Below the pieces are notes generated by a model. That model worked only from the letters and a program-made list of their open reading frames with translations, was not told the DNA's origin and did no database searches. A DNA stretch of 9,473 nt from contig CAYPZL010000204.1 in assembly GCA_964415045.1 (NCBI GenBank), forward strand, positions 1 to 9,473, read 5' to 3'. Shown in pieces: positions 5,050 through 9,473 of the stretch (the first letter of the stretch is position 1; each line of letters begins with the position of its first letter). The stretch is from CAYPZL01 sp964415045. Its GTDB lineage: Bacteria > Planctomycetota > Phycisphaerae > Sedimentisphaerales > Anaerobacaceae. Position numbers and translations under genes: made by a program.

Positions 5050-6267
5050 ATGAATCGCAGATCGTTCCTAAGAGGATTGGGCTCGGCCGGTGCCCTGCTG
5101 TTAGCGGCCAACACCGCCGGGGCGAGGGTGCTGTACGTCGTCCGCGCCGGCGAGCCGACCAAAATAGCGGACATCGACTGGTTTCTCTACGAAACCGAGC
5201 CGGTCGGCGCCGAAAAGCAGCCGCAGCGTCGCTGCGCCGTGCGAATCACGACTGCCATCGGGACGCAGGGCTGGGCCGATCTCTCGGAGTGGACGTTCCC
5301 GGACGACGAAACGGCCGGCCTTATCAAGACCCTCTTGCTCGGACGAGACGCCGAAAACAAGGACGGGATCTGGGACACCCTGTACGCGGAAGGGATCGCC
5401 ATGGGCCCGCTCAGCGCGGTTGATATCGCCCTCTGGGACCTGCACGGCCGCATGGCCGGCAAGCCCGTCCACGCCCTGCTGGGCACGCAACGGCAGCAGG
5501 CCGAAGTCTACGTGACCAGCGAGTTCAACCTGGGCGACGCCGAGGCGTACGCGGACTTTGCCGTCGCGTGCAGGGACGCGGGCGTCCACGGCTGCAAAAT
5601 CCACCCCTACATCAAGTGGGGCGTCGGTACGAACGGCCCGGCCAACGCCGGCTTCCCGGATCGCGACGTCGCGGCATACCGGGCCGTCCGCGAGGCCGTC
5701 GGCGACGATTTCCCCTGCATGGCGGACAACTACGCCACTTACAACTTCGACGAGGCCCTGCGCGTGGGGCGCGTCCTCGACGAGCTGGCCTACGAATGGT
5801 ACGAGTCGCCCATGCCCGAAGGCGACGATTGGCTCGACCGGTACGCCGCGTTGGCCCGGAAGCTCAAGACGCCGATCTGCGCCCCGGAAACGGCGTCCGG
5901 CTCGGCCGAGACGCGCCTTTCCTGGATCGAGCGGAAGGCCTGTGACATCTGCCGGATCGACGTCCACCTGGGCGGTTTCACGGCCTGCCTGCGGTTGACC
6001 CGGGCCTGCGAGGCCGCCGGCATCGGCCTGGAGTTGCACGGCCTCGGACCCGACGCCTATCCCCACCTCCAGCTCATCGGAGCCACGCGCGATCCCCTGA
6101 TCCGCTACTTCGAGATGTTCTCGCTGTCGCAGGAATCGCGCGTCCTGGCCGGACGGGCCACGCCCGAACCCGTCCTCGACGACCAAGGCTGCGTGGCTCT
6201 CCCGCAGAGACCGGGCATGGGAATCGAGCTCGACTGGCAGTACATCCTCACCCATCGCGTGCAATGA
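5050..6267 (+). CDS. Tat-exported enolase-superfamily enzyme (mandelate racemase/muconate lactonizing family)
   Basis: This 405-residue protein starts at an ATG with a GGGGAGA site 3 bases upstream. Residues 1-25 form a twin-arginine signal (NRRSFLRG, then a hydrophobic GSAGALLLAANTAGA, probable cut after A25), so the folded enzyme should be exported. The N-terminal capping domain is followed by the TIM-barrel with every expected position: K183-I-H185 on strand 2, metal ligands D226 (ADN), E252 (WYESP) and E280 (APET), the D304/H330 dyad (RIDVHLGG, LELHG) and E355 late in the barrel. These enzymes take a proton alpha to a carboxylate; K-x-H and an H-D dyad fit the mandelate racemase subgroup, mostly acid-sugar dehydratases and epimerases. 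The substrate cannot be told from sequence. Export is unusual, as characterised members are cytoplasmic. It is encoded 126 bases before the GH116 gene on the same strand, both with very high GC. Confidence 0.88.
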   Translation: MNRRSFLRGLGSAGALLLAANTAGARVLYVVRAGEPTKIADIDWFLYETEPVGAEKQPQRRCAVRITTAIGTQGWADLSEWTFPDDETAGLIKTLLLGRDAENKDGIWDTLYAEGIAMGPLSAVDIALWDLHGRMAGKPVHALLGTQRQQAEVYVTSEFNLGDAEAYADFAVACRDAGVHGCKIHPYIKWGVGTNGPANAGFPDRDVAAYRAVREAVGDDFPCMADNYATYNFDEALRVGRVLDELAYEWYESPMPEGDDWLDRYAALARKLKTPICAPETASGSAETRLSWIERKACDICRIDVHLGGFTACLRLTRACEAAGIGLELHGLGPDAYPHLQLIGATRDPLIRYFEMFSLSQESRVLAGRATPEPVLDDQGCVALPQRPGMGIELDWQYILTHRVQ

Positions 6268-6289
6268 CCTTCCCGACGTCTGGTATGAT

Positions 6290-6318
6290 TTGACAGACGC
6301 CTGATACCATCCTATTCT
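6290..6318 (+). promoter_or_regulatory. Candidate sigma-70 promoter for the GH116 gene
   Basis: A perfect TTGACA (6290-6295) is followed after exactly 17 bases by TATTCT (6313-6318, four of six matches). A start near 6325 leaves about 70 bases of leader to the ATG at 6394. The inverted repeat TGGTAT (6281-6286) / ATACCA (6304-6309) overlaps it and could be an operator. A second -10-like TGGTATGAT sits at 6281-6289. Confidence 0.5.
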
Positions 6319-6393
6319 GTCGTGCGATGGGACGCGGTCGTGTCCCGACGTACGTTTGCCAGCATAGAAACGCCAAGAAAGGAGTGGCCCGCC

Positions 6394-9300
6394 ATGTCCG
6401 CACGATCACATCACTTCCGACGCCTTTCGATCCGAACCGTTCTGTTGTTCCTCCTAGCGACCGCCGTGGCAAGCACGAGCGGGGCAGGCAGTGAGCCGGC
6501 CGAGCACAGGCCGTACAACGGGCCCTACGACGGTCCGTTTCTCAACCGCGTGGCCTTCCCCATCGGCGGCATCGGCGCCGGCATGATCTGCCTGGAAGGA
6601 ACGGGGGCGATCTCGCACGTCTCCGTCCGCAACCAGCCCGAAGTGTACAACGAACCCCACGTCTACGCCGCCCTGTGCATCAAGGGCAATCCGAACGTGG
6701 CCAAGGTCCTCGAAGGACCGGTCCCCGCGTGGAAGATCTTCGGCGCCCCCGGAACCGGCAACGGCGCGGCCGGCAGCCATTTCGGTTTCCCGCGCTTCCG
6801 GGAGGCCTCCTTCCTGCCCCGATTCCCGTTCGCCACAGTGACACTAAAGGATCGCAAGATCCCGCTCGACGTCGAAGTCACGGGCTGGAGCCCGTTTGTC
6901 CCCGGCGACGCGGATCGATCCAGCCTGCCCGTCGGCGGATTGGAGTACCGCTTCCGCAATCCGACCCGCAAAGCCGTCGAGGCGGTCTTCTCGTTCAACA
7001 GCAAGAACTTCATGTCCACCGGCGGCGGCAATTCCATCGGCCCCATCGACGGCGGTTTCGTCCTGCTCCAGAAAGGCACGGAAGAGAACCCCGCCAACGA
7101 GGGCGCCTTCGCCGCGTTCGTGGACGAGGATCACGTCGTGGTCGATCACTGCTGGTTCAAGGGAGGCTGGTGGGATTCGGCGACATTAGCGTGGCGCAAC
7201 ATCGCGCAGGGCGCGCTGGTTGCCAACCCGCCGCAAAAGGGAAGCTCTCCCGGTGCATCGCTGTTCGTGCCGTTCAAGGTCGCGCCGGGCCGGGAAAAGA
7301 CGATCCGTCTGATGATCGCCTGGTACGTTCCGCGAACGGGCACCCGCCACGGCCGAGACGCCTCGGGCCCCGCGTTCAAGGGCAAGCCTTCGCGCGGGAC
7401 GGCCGCCGAGCAGCAGGACGTGTCCGGCTTCCTCGGCAAGGGCCTTGTCAACACGTTCGATCCGAGCGGCGATTCCGCCGTCGGCACGCTCACCTCGCCC
7501 GAGTTCGAGCTGACCAAAAAGTACATTCATTTTCTCGTCGGTGGCGGCGGCCATGCGGGCAAGACCTGCGTCGAGCTGCTCGTCGGCGACCGGGCCGTCC
7601 GCTCGACCACGGGCGAGAACTCCGAGAAGCTGACCTGGGCCGCGTGGGACATCGCCGAGTTCAAAGGCAAGCGCGCCCGCATTCGTATCGTGGACCAGGA
7701 AACCAGCGCCTGGGGACATATTCTGGTCGACCACATCGTCATGACGGACGAACGCCGCCCCGGCCGGGAGATGGCCGGCACCCTCCTGAACGATTTCGAA
7801 TCGTCCGATTACGGCGACTGGACCGCCGAGGGCCCGACGGCCACCTGCTCGGGCTCGGCCTGCCTGTACACAAATCATGTCCCCTGGTACGCCGGCCGCT
7901 TCGAGAACATCAAAGTCCTCACCCAGTACTGGCGCAAGAACTACAATCACCTGCGGCGCCAGTCGGCAACGTTCCGCGACGCGTTCTACGACACCACGCT
8001 GCCCGCCGAGGTCGTCGAGGCCGTGGCGGCCAACCTGACCATCCTCAAGTCCCCCACCGTATTGCGGCAGACCGACGGGCGGCTCTGGTGCTTCGAGGGA
8101 TGCAGCGACAGCCGGGGCTGCTGCACCGGTTCCTGCACGCATGTGTGGAACTACGCCCAGGCGAAATGCCACCTGTTCCCCGAGCTCGAACGCAGCCTGC
8201 GCCAGACCGAGTTCAACGAGAGCCAGGACGAACGGGGCCACCAGACATTCCGCTCGGCGCTGCCGATTCGTCCCGTGGCCCACACGTTCCACGCCGCCTC
8301 GGACGGCCAGCTCGGCGGCATCATGAAGGTCTACCGCGACTGGCGCATCTGCGGTGACACCGCCTGGCTCAAGGGGATCTGGCCCCGGGTAAAGCAGAGC
8401 CTGGAGTACTGCATCACGACGTGGGACCCGCGCGGCCGGGGCGTGCTGGAGGAGCCGCATCACAACACCTACGATATCGAGTACTGGGGGCCGGACGGGC
8501 ATTGCTCCAGCTTCTATCTCGGCGCGCTGACCGCCGCGATCGAAATGGGCTCCTTCCTCGGCGACGACGTCACGCAGTACCGCGACCTGCTCCGGAAGGG
8601 TCGCAAGTTCATGGAAGAGAAACTCTACAACGGCGAATACTTCTATCAGAAGGTCCAGACCAAAGGTCTCAATGCGACGTTTCGCCCGCTGGACACCTCG
8701 GCGAACGGCCCCGGTTACGACGACATCATCGCGGCGTTGAACAAAGACGGGCCGAAGTACCAGTACGGCACCGGCTGCCTCTCGGACGGGGTGCTGGGCT
8801 TTTGGATGGCGCGCGTCTGCGGGCTGGACGCCGACATCGTCGATCCGGCCAAGGTGCGCAGCAACCTGCGGGCGATCCACCGGTACAACCTCAAGGACGA
8901 CCTGTCCGACCACGCCAATCCGCAGCGGCCGGCTTTCGCGGTCGGCAAGGACGCCGGCCTACTCCTGTGCACCTGGCCGCGCGGCGGCGCACCGGCCCTG
9001 CCGTTCGTCTACAGCGACGAGGTCTGGACCGGCATCGAGTACCAGGTCGCCTCGCACCTGATGTTCGAGGGCATGGTCGATGAAGGGCTCGACATCGTCC
9101 GCGCCTGCCGCAATCGCTACGACGGCCGTATCCGCAACCCGTTCAACGAATACGAATGCGGACACTGGTACGCCCGCGCCCTGTCCAGCTACGGCCTCAT
9201 CCAGGGGCTCACCGGCGTCCGCTACGACGCCGTCGACAAGACGCTCTACATCAACTCCAGGGTCGGTGACAATTTCCGGTCGTTCCTCGCCACCGCAACC

Positions 9301-9417
9301 GGCTTCGGCACCGTCGGTCTCAAGAACGGACGCCCCTTCGTCGAGGTCAAGATGGGCCGCATCAAGATAGACCGCGTCCTGGTCTCCGGCAAGGAAGCAT
9401 CCCTGGCCAAGCTCTGA
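6394..9417 (+). CDS. Secreted GH116-like glycoside hydrolase (GBA2/beta-glucosidase superfamily) with inserted module
   Basis: I choose the ATG at 6394 (1007 residues) over an in-frame ATG at 6322 because AAGAAAGGAG ends 9 bases upstream and a Sec signal peptide follows at once (RRLSIRT, hydrophobic 15-26, cut near AVA at 26). Residues 49-63 (FLNRVAFPIGGIGAG) open the GH116 N-terminal beta-sandwich. About 322-478 is an extra module (GLVNTF 350-355, FLVGGGGHAGKT 380-391, WGHILVDHI 440-448, DFESSDYGDW 467-476) like those attached to planctomycete GH32 proteins. The (alpha/alpha)6 catalytic domain follows: FRDAFYDTTLP (527-537), CFEG with likely nucleophile E568, NTYD with likely acid/base D694, SDEVWTGIEY (874-883) and NEYECGHWYARA with E919 and R928. 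The assignment is by analogy with the archaeal GH116 beta-glucosidase, which uses Glu and Asp. GH116 enzymes release glucose or xylose from beta-linked glycosides; the substrate here is unknown. No cell-surface anchor is seen. Confidence 0.87.
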   Translation: MSARSHHFRRLSIRTVLLFLLATAVASTSGAGSEPAEHRPYNGPYDGPFLNRVAFPIGGIGAGMICLEGTGAISHVSVRNQPEVYNEPHVYAALCIKGNPNVAKVLEGPVPAWKIFGAPGTGNGAAGSHFGFPRFREASFLPRFPFATVTLKDRKIPLDVEVTGWSPFVPGDADRSSLPVGGLEYRFRNPTRKAVEAVFSFNSKNFMSTGGGNSIGPIDGGFVLLQKGTEENPANEGAFAAFVDEDHVVVDHCWFKGGWWDSATLAWRNIAQGALVANPPQKGSSPGASLFVPFKVAPGREKTIRLMIAWYVPRTGTRHGRDASGPAFKGKPSRGTAAEQQDVSGFLGKGLVNTFDPSGDSAVGTLTSPEFELTKKYIHFLVGGGGHAGKTCVELLVGDRAVRSTTGENSEKLTWAAWDIAEFKGKRARIRIVDQETSAWGHILVDHIVMTDERRPGREMAGTLLNDFESSDYGDWTAEGPTATCSGSACLYTNHVPWYAGRFENIKVLTQYWRKNYNHLRRQSATFRDAFYDTTLPAEVVEAVAANLTILKSPTVLRQTDGRLWCFEGCSDSRGCCTGSCTHVWNYAQAKCHLFPELERSLRQTEFNESQDERGHQTFRSALPIRPVAHTFHAASDGQLGGIMKVYRDWRICGDTAWLKGIWPRVKQSLEYCITTWDPRGRGVLEEPHHNTYDIEYWGPDGHCSSFYLGALTAAIEMGSFLGDDVTQYRDLLRKGRKFMEEKLYNGEYFYQKVQTKGLNATFRPLDTSANGPGYDDIIAALNKDGPKYQYGTGCLSDGVLGFWMARVCGLDADIVDPAKVRSNLRAIHRYNLKDDLSDHANPQRPAFAVGKDAGLLLCTWPRGGAPALPFVYSDEVWTGIEYQVASHLMFEGMVDEGLDIVRACRNRYDGRIRNPFNEYECGHWYARALSSYGLIQGLTGVRYDAVDKTLYINSRVGDNFRSFLATATGFGTVGLKNGRPFVEVKMGRIKIDRVLVSGKEASLAKL

Positions 9418-9473
9418 GTGAACTTTTGCAAAATGGAGATTAGGCTTACTTTAGGGAGGAAAAATCTTCTTGT
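9418..9473. other. Downstream flank of the GH116 gene, AT-rich
   Basis: No terminator is visible after the stop. The palindrome TTTTGCAAAA lies at 9424-9433. An ATG at 9433 opens a frame to the window edge without a ribosome binding site, while AGGGAGG at 9453-9459 could serve a gene starting just beyond the window. Neither can be decided here. Confidence 0.3.

Noticed and set aside
4944..5423. 159-codon plus-strand frame starting before the enolase-superfamily gene
   Set aside because: It overlaps the real gene in another frame, turns arginine-rich within it, and has no ribosome binding site.
5101..6264. 387-codon frame on the minus strand
   Set aside because: It is a shadow of the high-GC enolase-superfamily gene, whose catalytic residues are all in the plus frame.
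6322..6393. Upstream in-frame ATG for the GH116 gene
   Set aside because: It has no ribosome binding site and would bury the signal peptide 24 residues inside. It also lies at the predicted transcription start.
6675..8357. 560-codon frame on the plus strand inside GH116
   Set aside because: It is an arginine/proline-rich out-of-frame shadow typical of high-GC DNA.
7186..8913. 575-codon frame on the minus strand
   Set aside because: It is a GC-rich antisense shadow of the GH116 gene, with no signature and no start signal.
1..9473. CRISPR array, tRNA, rRNA or insertion sequence
   Set aside because: I saw no regularly spaced repeats, no tRNA or rRNA pattern, no transposase frame and no paired terminal repeats with target duplications.

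Overview
The window looks like a chromosomal segment from a planctomycete-like bacterium, possibly of the Phycisphaerae type and possibly from a metagenome. The reasons are a planctomycete-style sigma factor next to a PknB-like Ser/Thr kinase, large secreted proteins (beta-helix, LamG relic, GH116), a Tat-exported enolase-superfamily enzyme, and long gene-poor gaps. This is inferred from gene style, not from a marker gene.

Layout. (1) Bases 1-1871, minus strand: a regulatory pair. An ECF-like sigma factor (1098-1871) is followed 105 bases later by a Ser/Thr kinase (992 down to the window edge, C-terminus not visible). A good extended -10 promoter reads into the pair at 1937-1965. (2) Bases 1872-2564: a long gap with that promoter, a perfect 16-base palindrome, and a possible decayed small gene on the minus strand. 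(3) Bases 2565-4154, plus strand: a secreted, cysteine-rich right-handed beta-helix protein. Directly behind it, in another frame, lies the 3' stump of a LamG-domain gene (about 4172-4342). (4) Bases 4343-5049: no convincing gene. It holds several hairpins and, at 4829-4857, a strong promoter with a long leader. (5) Bases 5050-6267, plus strand: a Tat-exported mandelate racemase/muconate lactonizing-type enzyme with all expected catalytic positions present. (6) Bases 6394-9417, plus strand: a large secreted GH116-like glycoside hydrolase with its own promoter and an extra beta-sandwich-like module inserted between its two canonical domains.

The last two genes are much richer in GC than the first half and share a strand and an export route, so they may form a small sugar or glycoside catabolic unit outside the cytoplasm: GH116 releases a sugar and the enolase-superfamily enzyme acts on a sugar-acid-like compound. 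That link is inference, and each gene has its own candidate promoter. The sigma/kinase pair is divergent from these genes and nothing in the sequence ties it to them.

I did not find a clear new defence or mobile system. The most notable items are the apparently permuted module inside the GH116 protein, the abrupt divergence of the kinase C-lobe near the window edge, the LamG gene stump, and the hairpin-rich gap before the high-GC block.
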